The notes under the pieces: model-generated
Seen by the model: the letters and a program-made list of their open reading frames with translations, nothing else
What the model was told of the DNA's origin: nothing
Databases searched by the model: none
Assembly: GCA_026419835.1 (NCBI GenBank)
Contig: JAOAKQ010000001.1
Location: 62,001-126,000 of the forward strand
Reading direction: 5' to 3'
DNA from: Sulfolobales archaeon
GTDB taxonomy: Archaea; Thermoproteota; Thermoprotei_A; Sulfolobales; NBVN01
Length of the DNA stretch: 64,000 nucleotides
In this document: one piece after another, positions 26,290-32,952 of the stretch
Layout of the letters: every line of letters begins with the position of its first letter
How positions within the stretch are numbered: position 1 is the stretch's first letter
Position numbers and translations under genes: made by a program

Positions 26290-26495
26290 CTCTGCGAGTA
26301 GTTTCCCTCATAACGGTTGTAGTTACTCAAGCACCTACTAGAGATTACGGACATCGGGTGGAGTTAAGTTACGCGGTGGTTATAATTCTCGGCATAGCCT
26401 TAGCTTTAGCTGGACTGCTTCTAGGAAAAAGAAGGTCTTACAGTAGTCGAACCTTAGCACCTAGTTTCTCTACCTCTAAATACAGCACTAAGTAA
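26274..26495 (+). CDS. Small membrane protein of unknown function
   Basis: A 73-residue reading frame with two hydrophobic stretches (about residues 6-18 and 32-50), followed by a basic KRR and a Ser-rich tail. It starts at an ATG overlapping the end of the amidohydrolase gene by 16 bases and stops about 30 bases before the M28 peptidase gene, so it fits into one operon. I recognise no family, and it could be a spurious reading frame. The hydrophobic pattern and placement favour a real gene. Confidence 0.45.
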   Translation: MPLHVALRVVSLITVVVTQAPTRDYGHRVELSYAVVIILGIALALAGLLLGKRRSYSSRTLAPSFSTSKYSTK

Positions 26496-26524
26496 GCACT
26501 TTACGTAGCTAGACATAGTGTTAA

Positions 26525-27919
26525 GTGGGGAGTGTGAGCGCTCTCGATATTCCCGCCGGTTCGACTACTGAGAAAACACTAATTAGAAGTCTTGCGGAAT
26601 ACTTTACAACTAGGGGCCTATCGATTAAGGTAATTCCAGTAGAGGTAGTTGAGTGGAGTGAAGTAGAGTGCTGGGTAAACGATTCTAGCTGCACAGCTCA
26701 GCCACCAGTTGAAAGTGCTGAAATCTCTGGAATGCTGGGTAAGGATATCGTAGTATCGTCTACAACTAGAGATCCCGACAATATCTGGGTAGAGTACTGG
26801 CTAGGTGTCGAGAAGAGGGCTCCAGCTATAGTGTTCTACGACGAGTATCGAAATGTAAGTAAGAGAAGAATAGTAGTTAACGAGCTTCCAAGCTATAGCC
26901 TCAAGACTAGGATGAGAGCTAGAACGCCAGCTGTTCACGTACCGCAGACTACTCTAGCTAACCTAGAGAAGTCTGGGAAGGTAGACATCTCAGTTAAGAC
27001 TTTGAAGAAGGTTTCCCAGGGATATACCATAGAAGCCTACGTAGGTAGCGGGGAGCCTAGAGTTCTCATCGCAACACATCACGATAGGTGGCTGGCTGGT
27101 TTTAGAGATAACGGCGTGGGGGTTTTAATCGTTATGAAGATTGCGGAGCTACTAGGTAGGTCGAACGTACCTGCGAAAATCGTAAGTTTCACTGCTGAGG
27201 AATTCGGAGATCCTTCAGAAAGTTCTTTCTACTGGGCATACGGATCTCGAGCGTATGTAGAGCAAGTAATTGCTGAAGACATAGACCTAGCTATAGTTAT
27301 CGATACAGCTCATATAGAACCCGTAGAGGTAGATGCCGCTGGAGTTGGAGGTCTAGAACGCGCTCTCAGCCTTATTAGAACGCGTAAAGCATTCGTAGGC
27401 GTAGGCTATACGGACGCCGTCTCTCTAGTATCTAGAGGAGTTCCCTCACTCGTACTGCACAACCTAGCTGAGACCAAGCCGGTGTACCACACAGACGTCG
27501 ATAGATACCCGGGCAAGTCGGTGGAAGCTACGGTCATGAAAATAGCTAGGTCTATCGTGAACGTAGTTAGAGAATTTGAAGAAGGCGATTCAAGGCAATT
27601 CCATAGAATGTACGTGGAAGAGGTAGGCAGAACTCTACCATCAGAACTCGGAAGCTACTTGAAGTTCACTCCGGATTACGTTAGACTAAGCAAGTGTCTC
27701 GTAGAGCACTACACGGCGCTGGTGATTGAAGGAACTTACAGAGATTATAACACCGAAATAAAGCTGCTCACGTATTCCGATATGCTAAGAGGCGTTGAAG
27801 CTGGTGCTAAGTACACAATGCTCTACGAAGATCTCGAGATTCGTTCATCTGATTCGGATTTCGTGAGGAAGCTCGCTAGAGCAAAGCTAGAGGAAGTAAT
27901 TCTGTGCTACAAGAAGTAG
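26525..27919 (+). CDS. M28-family zinc metallopeptidase
   Basis: M28 peptidases are two-zinc aminopeptidases or carboxypeptidases. Ligand-like residues are H185/H186 in THHDRW, the Asp of DNGVG (about 195-199), E225/E226 in TAEEFG, the Asp in VIDTAH, and the His of the C-terminal YHTDVD. The N-terminal 170 residues include a PA-type inserted domain and two Cys (C49, C56). No signal peptide is seen, so it is probably cytoplasmic. GTG at 26525 is the chosen start; a GTG four codons later is an alternative. It is the last gene of the run starting with aglB. Confidence 0.85.
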   Translation: MGSVSALDIPAGSTTEKTLIRSLAEYFTTRGLSIKVIPVEVVEWSEVECWVNDSSCTAQPPVESAEISGMLGKDIVVSSTTRDPDNIWVEYWLGVEKRAPAIVFYDEYRNVSKRRIVVNELPSYSLKTRMRARTPAVHVPQTTLANLEKSGKVDISVKTLKKVSQGYTIEAYVGSGEPRVLIATHHDRWLAGFRDNGVGVLIVMKIAELLGRSNVPAKIVSFTAEEFGDPSESSFYWAYGSRAYVEQVIAEDIDLAIVIDTAHIEPVEVDAAGVGGLERALSLIRTRKAFVGVGYTDAVSLVSRGVPSLVLHNLAETKPVYHTDVDRYPGKSVEATVMKIARSIVNVVREFEEGDSRQFHRMYVEEVGRTLPSELGSYLKFTPDYVRLSKCLVEHYTALVIEGTYRDYNTEIKLLTYSDMLRGVEAGAKYTMLYEDLEIRSSDSDFVRKLARAKLEEVILCYKK

Positions 27920-27948
27920 ACCGTAAGCACTGCGCATAGCTTTCCTAA

Positions 27949-28701
27949 TCAAGTTACTTTAACAACGCTAGTCTTTCCGTACTTCGATATTACCTCAGTT
28001 AGTCTATCCACACTATCTGTGTATATACGAAAGAGAACTTCAACACCTCCCTCACTCTTTACGAAATCAAGAAACTTTCGCGATGGACATACCCTCACCA
28101 CATATCCCTGAACCGGGAACTTAACTGCGAATCCTGGCTTACCGATGATACCGGTGTTATATACCTCTACACTTCTCAGAACGTTAACGTACTTCTTGAC
28201 CAGTCTACGGCTAGCAATTTGAGTCAATAGAGATGTTGCCACAGGTACTTCGTAGAGAATTAGTAACTCTAATACTCGCTCGGAGATACCACCGCTGTCT
28301 ACAGTAAAGTACGGCTGAACTAAGTTTGGATATACCAGAAAGAACCACACCATTACCACCACCATAGAGAGTAGGGATACGCCTGAAGCCTTGAGAAGGG
28401 GCTTCAACTCCTTAACTAGCTCAAGGTCTTTAGACTGAATTTGAACTACCTCCTCCTGCTTTACGACCAAGATCTTCCTACCAGACACAATGTCTTTAGC
28501 GTCACCACCCAGCTTCTGATGCCTCATAGACATCAGCATAAATAAAGACATAAAGATCACGAAATAAAGTGCCGTCACTACTCCATGATACTCCGGCGGT
28601 ACGAAGATGTTGATCACTATAAAGAGCGCTATTACTCCTTGACTAATCGCCGCTGAGCGCATCATAGCCTTCTTCGTCATGTAGTACGACAGCCTACCCA
28701 C
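27949..28701 (-). CDS. Membrane protein of unknown function (possibly DUF2208-like)
   Basis: A 250-residue protein with membrane segments near residues 17-37, 43-60, about 107-127 and about 145-165, and a soluble C-terminal part of about 80 residues. It resembles archaeal membrane proteins of the DUF2208 type, but I am not sure of this. No active-site motif is visible. It stands alone, convergent with the M28 peptidase and divergent from a winged-helix regulator whose gene starts 80 bases away; the two might be linked in regulation. Confidence 0.7.
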   Translation of the reverse strand: MGRLSYYMTKKAMMRSAAISQGVIALFIVINIFVPPEYHGVVTALYFVIFMSLFMLMSMRHQKLGGDAKDIVSGRKILVVKQEEVVQIQSKDLELVKELKPLLKASGVSLLSMVVVMVWFFLVYPNLVQPYFTVDSGGISERVLELLILYEVPVATSLLTQIASRRLVKKYVNVLRSVEVYNTGIIGKPGFAVKFPVQGYVVRVCPSRKFLDFVKSEGGVEVLFRIYTDSVDRLTEVISKYGKTSVVKVT

Positions 28702-28781
28702 ACCCCCAATACGTCAATATACGGCTATTTAAAGCAAAGACGCACAAAGTTTAAAAGTATACCAAGCTGAGAGCTCTAAAG

Positions 28782-29114
28782 GTGATGGAGCTAGAGATGC
28801 TCTCAGAACTAGACATTCTGAGAGTAATAGCCAGACGTAGATTAATTAAAGGTACAATAAACCTGCACAACCTAGTTCGGGAACTGCAGGAGAAAGGCGT
28901 ACTAAAGACAAAATTTAGATTCGTTAAATACGGGTTTGGATACTATAGCAAGGACTTAGAGGAGGCTCTCAACTCCCTAGGAAACCTAGGCTTAGTTAAG
29001 GTATCTAGAGGAAGCGATGGTATTGACGTTTACGAAATTACGGATAAGGGTTTGGCTATCTTGGAATCCCTTCTTCAGATTCGGAACCGGGGTCCTGAAG
29101 CTTCATCTAGGTGA
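28782..29114 (+). CDS. Winged-helix DNA-binding protein
   Basis: A 110-residue protein with a winged-helix fold pattern: helices in residues 5-35, a recognition-type helix around 55-70 (YYSKDLEEALNSLGNLGLV), then a wing strand (VKVSRGSDGIDVYEITDKG). The style is PadR/MarR-like. It probably acts as a small transcription regulator; the divergent membrane-protein gene is a candidate target. The start is GTG at 28782 with an ATG one codon later; the TTTAAAAGT box near 28750-28758 lies 28 bases upstream, so the transcript is leaderless. Confidence 0.75.
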   Translation: MMELEMLSELDILRVIARRRLIKGTINLHNLVRELQEKGVLKTKFRFVKYGFGYYSKDLEEALNSLGNLGLVKVSRGSDGIDVYEITDKGLAILESLLQIRNRGPEASSR

Positions 29115-29141
29115 AGAAGGAGCTTACCCGAAGCATCGCTA

Positions 29142-29876
29142 CTATATGGAATAGGAGCAAGATCTTTCCCAATGATTTCTACGAGCGCTCAATCTAGCTC
29201 TGAGGGAGTGCAGGGTCCTGCTTCTTATCGAGCTTAGAGACTTAAGAAAATCTAGTGCCGCACTGTAGCGAGGTTCCACTCTAGATTTTCTAATACCTTC
29301 AACAACACTCTCGGCATCGAATTTTCCAATCTCTACGAGGGTGTACGCAGAACCGATCATCTCAGGTACGTGTGCATCGCTTCCAGCGATCCTACATTTC
29401 TTGCTATTAGCTACGTATGCCGTATAAAAGTTTGTTACTATATCTGAGGAGGAGTTATGTACTTCTACGCAATCTAAGTGCCTTAATTCAAACAACCTAC
29501 CGCAACCTTCTCTAGATACAGCATATGGGTGAGCAGCTACTGTAACGCAGTTCTCTGTAGCGGCTAGTTCCACCACCGACAGGAACTCTACGTACTTCGT
29601 AACCCTACTTCCCGATTTAAGCTTAAGTACTGAAGCTAGCGGTATTCTACTGCACAGCAGCAACACATCACCGAACTCCGTTCTAAACTCAGCGCCCGGC
29701 ACGAGAATTACTCCTTCTTCGGCCCCCCTCTTCATGGCTATGTACGACCCGAGAAAGGTGTTGTGGTCTGTTATCGAGATAGCGGACAGACCTCTCTTCT
29801 TAGCTACTCTAACTACATCCTGAGGACTCATCGCTCCATCGCTTACGTAGCTATGGATGTGTAAGTCAGCTTTAAT
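29142..29876 (-). CDS. PHP-domain phosphoesterase
   Basis: PHP proteins are metal-dependent phosphoesterases, of the YciV/TrpH type when standing alone. The first metal motif DLHIHS and the following SDG are present but encoded upstream of the first ATG (29831). No ATG, GTG or TTG lies before them in frame. ATT at 29876, sharing one base with the stop of the upstream gene (ATTAA), would give IKADLHIHSYVSDG, the exact expected N-terminus; CTG at 29900 is another option. TDHNTF and GSDAHVPE complete the metal site. The length would be 244 residues. It is cotranscribed with the acyl-CoA synthetase gene. Confidence 0.85.
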   Translation of the reverse strand: MKADLHIHSYVSDGAMSPQDVVRVAKKRGLSAISITDHNTFLGSYIAMKRGAEEGVILVPGAEFRTEFGDVLLLCSRIPLASVLKLKSGSRVTKYVEFLSVVELAATENCVTVAAHPYAVSREGCGRLFELRHLDCVEVHNSSSDIVTNFYTAYVANSKKCRIAGSDAHVPEMIGSAYTLVEIGKFDAESVVEGIRKSRVEPRYSAALDFLKSLSSIRSRTLHSLRARLSARRNHWERSCSYSI

Positions 29877-31290
29877 CCAGCTTACTGTAGGTCCCCCCAG
29901 CGTACTTCTCGTACCATTCTCCAGCTAGCTTGAGAACTCTAACCGCTTCCTCCGGAGACTTGAAGCACGGAACTCTGAGTTCTCTCTCAATAATCTTTGC
30001 GTACTTTATCGTGTACCCACCTCCAGGAGCTACTAGAACTATGGGCTTCAAGGACTGGCTGCGCACATCTCTCACTAGTTCGATAAACTTGAGCGGATCG
30101 AATGCCGGTGACTGCATTAAAGTTATGACCAGCACTAGGTCGACCTCACTATCGCTAAGAGCTATCTCCATAGCCGCTCTATATCTCTCTGGAGGTGCGT
30201 CTCCCAGGATATCGATCGGGTTGTTGGGGGATGCCGCTGGTGGCAAGGTCTTTTTCAATTTCTCGATGGACTCAGCTGAGAGAGGTGCTAGCGCCATTCC
30301 CTTGCTCTCAACTTCGTCGGCCGCTAAAACACCCATTCCACCACCATTAGTTACCACGGCAACCTTCCTACCTCTTGGAGGCCCCGACCACTCCAATACT
30401 TTTAGTAATCCAACGAACTCACTAAGATTTTCAACTACGATCGCGCCAGCCTGTTTTACGGCGGATATGAAAACATCTGAGCTAGTTGTTAGAGCTCCAG
30501 TATGCGATGTAACTGCTCTAACTCCAGACTGAGTTCTACCTCCTTTAAGTACTACGACTGGTTTCCCAGCCGCTATAGCTTTTCTTAGGCTACCCACAAA
30601 CCTTCTTCCATCCTCAACCCCCTCTACGTATAGAGCTATTACCTTAGTTTGAGGATCTTCAACGAGGTACTCCACCAACTCCCACTCCTTAATATCCGCA
30701 GCGTTGCCGTAGCTTACGAACTTACTCATCCCAATTTCCGACTCAGCTAGCCAGTCTAGTATGGCAGCTCCCAGGGCTCCTGATTGAGAGAGGAGAGCTA
30801 TCGTGCCCGGACCCGGCTTGGACTGCCTATCTCCAGGATTGAATATAGTGTCCACTCCACTCCACGCATCGTATATCCCCAGGCAGTTAGGTCCTAGAAT
30901 CCTCATTCCACAAGACCTAGCGGCACTAACTAACTCGGACTCCAGTTTCGCGCCCTCGGCGCCCACCTCCTTAAATCCAGCGCTAACTACTATAGAAACC
31001 CTCACACCTATTTCACACAATCCCCTGGCAAGTTCCGGAGTACTTCGGGCCGGTACAGCAACAACAGCTAGGTCAGGTGTTTTCGGTAGTTCTCTCACAG
31101 ACTTGTAGCACTTTAAACCAAAAACCAGGTCGTACTTCTGGTTTACTGGGTATATATCGCCTTTAAAGGAATTAAGAAGATTCTCGATTACCGCTCTACC
31201 AACGGTACCAGGCTTTTCCGAAGCACCTATTACAGCTATTGAACGAGGTTTGAACATGACCTCCAAACTCGGGCACTTCAGTTCCCGCAC
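29872..31290 (-). CDS. acdA: ADP-forming acyl-CoA synthetase, alpha subunit (CoA-binding)
   Basis: NDP-forming acyl-CoA synthetases couple acyl-CoA breakdown to ADP phosphorylation in archaea. The CoA-binding fold begins with VIGAS (20-24). The ligase blocks GPNCLG (133-138) and SQSGALG (168-174) follow, and the phosphorylated His is H263 (TSHTGAL). At 472 residues it is an alpha chain only; the ATP-grasp beta chain is not in the neighbourhood and must be encoded elsewhere. The start is GTG at 31290 with a GATATATGG box about 30 bases upstream. Its stop overlaps the probable ATT start of the PHP gene. Confidence 0.9.
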   Translation of the reverse strand: MRELKCPSLEVMFKPRSIAVIGASEKPGTVGRAVIENLLNSFKGDIYPVNQKYDLVFGLKCYKSVRELPKTPDLAVVAVPARSTPELARGLCEIGVRVSIVVSAGFKEVGAEGAKLESELVSAARSCGMRILGPNCLGIYDAWSGVDTIFNPGDRQSKPGPGTIALLSQSGALGAAILDWLAESEIGMSKFVSYGNAADIKEWELVEYLVEDPQTKVIALYVEGVEDGRRFVGSLRKAIAAGKPVVVLKGGRTQSGVRAVTSHTGALTTSSDVFISAVKQAGAIVVENLSEFVGLLKVLEWSGPPRGRKVAVVTNGGGMGVLAADEVESKGMALAPLSAESIEKLKKTLPPAASPNNPIDILGDAPPERYRAAMEIALSDSEVDLVLVITLMQSPAFDPLKFIELVRDVRSQSLKPIVLVAPGGGYTIKYAKIIERELRVPCFKSPEEAVRVLKLAGEWYEKYAGGTYSKLD

Positions 31291-31363
31291 CCTAGAAATA
31301 GCGACCTACACCATATATCTGAAGCTAGTGAGCACCTTCGAGAGCGGGTTAAGGGTATTCAGC

Positions 31364-32107
31364 TTAGTGTTCAAGCGATAGGTAGTTGAAGATCTTGTAC
31401 TTGCGTAAACCAAGATTTTCAATCGTCTTCTTCCAGTTCTTTCCTACGGCAAAGACAGCTACTAAAGCTATTGGCTGAGCTCCACTCTTTTTAACTATTG
31501 TGAACGCGGCTTCTAGTAGGTCCTTGTTGTTTAGGACTAGTGTTGCTAGAACGACCCTTCCCTTCTTCGGAATGCAGCCCCTACTAACCGCTAGCATATT
31601 TAACTCCATAGAGTTGTCCTTATAGTACTCTATGAGAGCTTCACCTAGGGAAACGGTCTTAGTAGTTACGCAGACATCTCCTCTAATCCAGTGAGCTATT
31701 ACAGCGCCCAGTACACCGGATTCTTCTGGAAACGCCAGCACTCCATCAATATCTTCCCCATTTAGAAGCTCCAGGGTCTCGAATGCTACGAGGTCTAGAA
31801 ATCCGATGTTTTTAACGACGGTCCATATATCACTCAAGTTTTTAACTATCGCGAAGTTCTTCTCGAAGGTGCTCTCTACGAGTCTCCTCTCCCTAATTGT
31901 CTGTATAAGCTTCTTAGCCGTTCCCTCTTCAGGAGTCGTCAGGAAGTTGGTGTACCTCCATAGAGTTTGGTACGATACGCCCAGAATCTCCTCTAATTCT
32001 TTAAACGTATAGAAATCCTTCAACGCGGAGAGTAGCTTCATAGTAAGTACTTTAACATCCCGCCTCAGCGGTTGAATAAGTTCGCTTGACTCACTCATCT
32101 TAACCAT
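31364..32107 (-). CDS. HTH-phosphoribosyltransferase-like regulator (GfcR/PyrE-like)
   Basis: The N-terminal part (residues 15-65) has a helix-turn-helix (FKELEEILGVSYQTLWRYTNFL). The rest resembles a type I phosphoribosyltransferase, with GVLAFPEESGVLGAVIA and VVLATLVLNNKDLLEAA at the place of the PRPP loop. Key acidic PRPP residues of real enzymes appear to be replaced, so this is probably a sensor and regulator, as in the archaeal GfcR type of HTH-PRTase. The ATG at 32107 has a TTTTTAAGG box about 27 bases upstream. Its target genes are not evident. Confidence 0.8.
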   Translation of the reverse strand: MVKMSESSELIQPLRRDVKVLTMKLLSALKDFYTFKELEEILGVSYQTLWRYTNFLTTPEEGTAKKLIQTIRERRLVESTFEKNFAIVKNLSDIWTVVKNIGFLDLVAFETLELLNGEDIDGVLAFPEESGVLGAVIAHWIRGDVCVTTKTVSLGEALIEYYKDNSMELNMLAVSRGCIPKKGRVVLATLVLNNKDLLEAAFTIVKKSGAQPIALVAVFAVGKNWKKTIENLGLRKYKIFNYLSLEH

Positions 32108-32292
32108 CTCAGTACTTAATCCAACCCTTAAAAATCTGGACGCGCTCTGACCTAGACTTCGCGCTCTACGTAGTTAGATAGCGGTAGCAAGTCCGACTTC
32201 TGGTTTCTGTATCATACTGTTGGATACCAATTCAATAACGTAGTGCGCTAATGTTAGTACACCACAGCACTGGCTCAGTAAGTGGTGGAGGG

Positions 32293-32387
32293 TGGTAGCG
32301 GGGGGTGGATTTGAACCACCGACCTCGGGGTCTCACAGGTATTTCACCATATGAGCCCCGCGGGCTACCAGGCTACCCCACCCCGCT
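32293..32387 (-). tRNA. tRNA-iMet (CAT) with an 18-base intron
   Basis: Read on the minus strand, AGCGGGG pairs with CCCCGCT as the acceptor stem, the discriminator A and the CCA (32296-32293) are encoded, and the T arm is GGTGG-TTCAAAT-CCACC. The anticodon stem CGGGG/CCCCG holds the loop CTCATAA after removal of an intron at 32332-32349, between positions 37 and 38. CTCA in the exon pairs with TGAG in the intron as the central helix of a relaxed bulge-helix-bulge. The three G-C pairs in the anticodon stem mark the initiator type. Confidence 0.93.
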
Positions 32388-32902
32388 GCCTTGACCCTCC
32401 ATTAGCTCTACTACCAATTCGCAGCTTATAAGCTCATGTTTAGTATACAAACTTAGCTAAAGTACAATTAGCTAGCTATCCTATTGAGCTAAGTTCTCAA
32501 GAGTCCCACATACTGCGTGCGAGTACGTTGTTTTCGGTACGGTGCACAAACACCCTACTTTCGTACTCATCGCCACCTCTTAGATTCCTCAGAGCCGTTA
32601 CTGCCTTGGTTCAGTGCTGTAGAGTTCTAAGTGAATATCCGGCACCGCCGCGCAACGTAGAAGAGGAGGAAGCTTATTACGTATAAACACGAGAACGCTT
32701 AATACTCGCTAAGTACGATAGCTCAGTATGCTTAGCGGTCCGCCAATCGGTATTTTTACCTAATCACGCGGCACCGTCAGCTTTCTGAACGTATTAAGTG
32801 GATATAGCTAGCTCTAGTTCCTATTAGGCTAACTACAATCAGCTCGCGCAGCGTTCTTCGTGTAATACTCGACCGCGGTCGGCGTACGCCTTGACTTAAT
32901 CG
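32388..32902. other. Long region without a recognisable gene
   Basis: About 515 bases between the initiator tRNA and the polB promoter. I see no reading frame with archaeal codon use, no second tRNA, and no C/D boxes (no RTGATGA/CTGA pair). A run GGTATTTTTACC near 32749 could be a short terminator-like stretch. The right end holds palindromes listed separately. This is the longest gene-free stretch of the window. Confidence 0.5.
32870..32890. repeat. Two abutting palindromes upstream of polB
   Basis: CGACCGCGGTCG (12-base perfect palindrome, 32870-32881) is directly joined to GGCGTACGCC (10-base perfect palindrome, 32881-32890), sharing one G. They sit 13 bases before the polB TATA-like box. 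Such a placement is typical for an activator or repressor site, but no regulator is known. Confidence 0.55.
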
Positions 32903-32911
32903 TTTAATATA
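32903..32911 (+). promoter_or_regulatory. TATA-like box of polB
   Basis: TTTAATATA predicts a transcription start near 32933, which would leave a leader of about 20-26 bases before the GTG/ATG start of polB, enough for the GGGTGGTG ribosome-binding stretch seen at 32951. Confidence 0.5.
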
Positions 32912-32924
32912 CCGCACTAGACTA

Positions 32925-32940
32925 ATACACAGGTGTGTAT
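32925..32940. repeat. Inverted repeat at predicted polB transcription start
   Basis: ATACAC (32925-32930) and GTGTAT (32935-32940) flank AGGT. The repeat covers the transcription start predicted from the TATA-like box, a classical place for a repressor operator, or a small hairpin in the leader. Confidence 0.5.
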
Positions 32941-32952
32941 CAGTAGAGCCGG

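Noticed and set aside
32388-32902. Replication origin, RNase P or SRP RNA in the long gap
   Set aside because: No origin-recognition-like repeats, no cdc6 gene, and no conserved RNase P or SRP sequence blocks were found.
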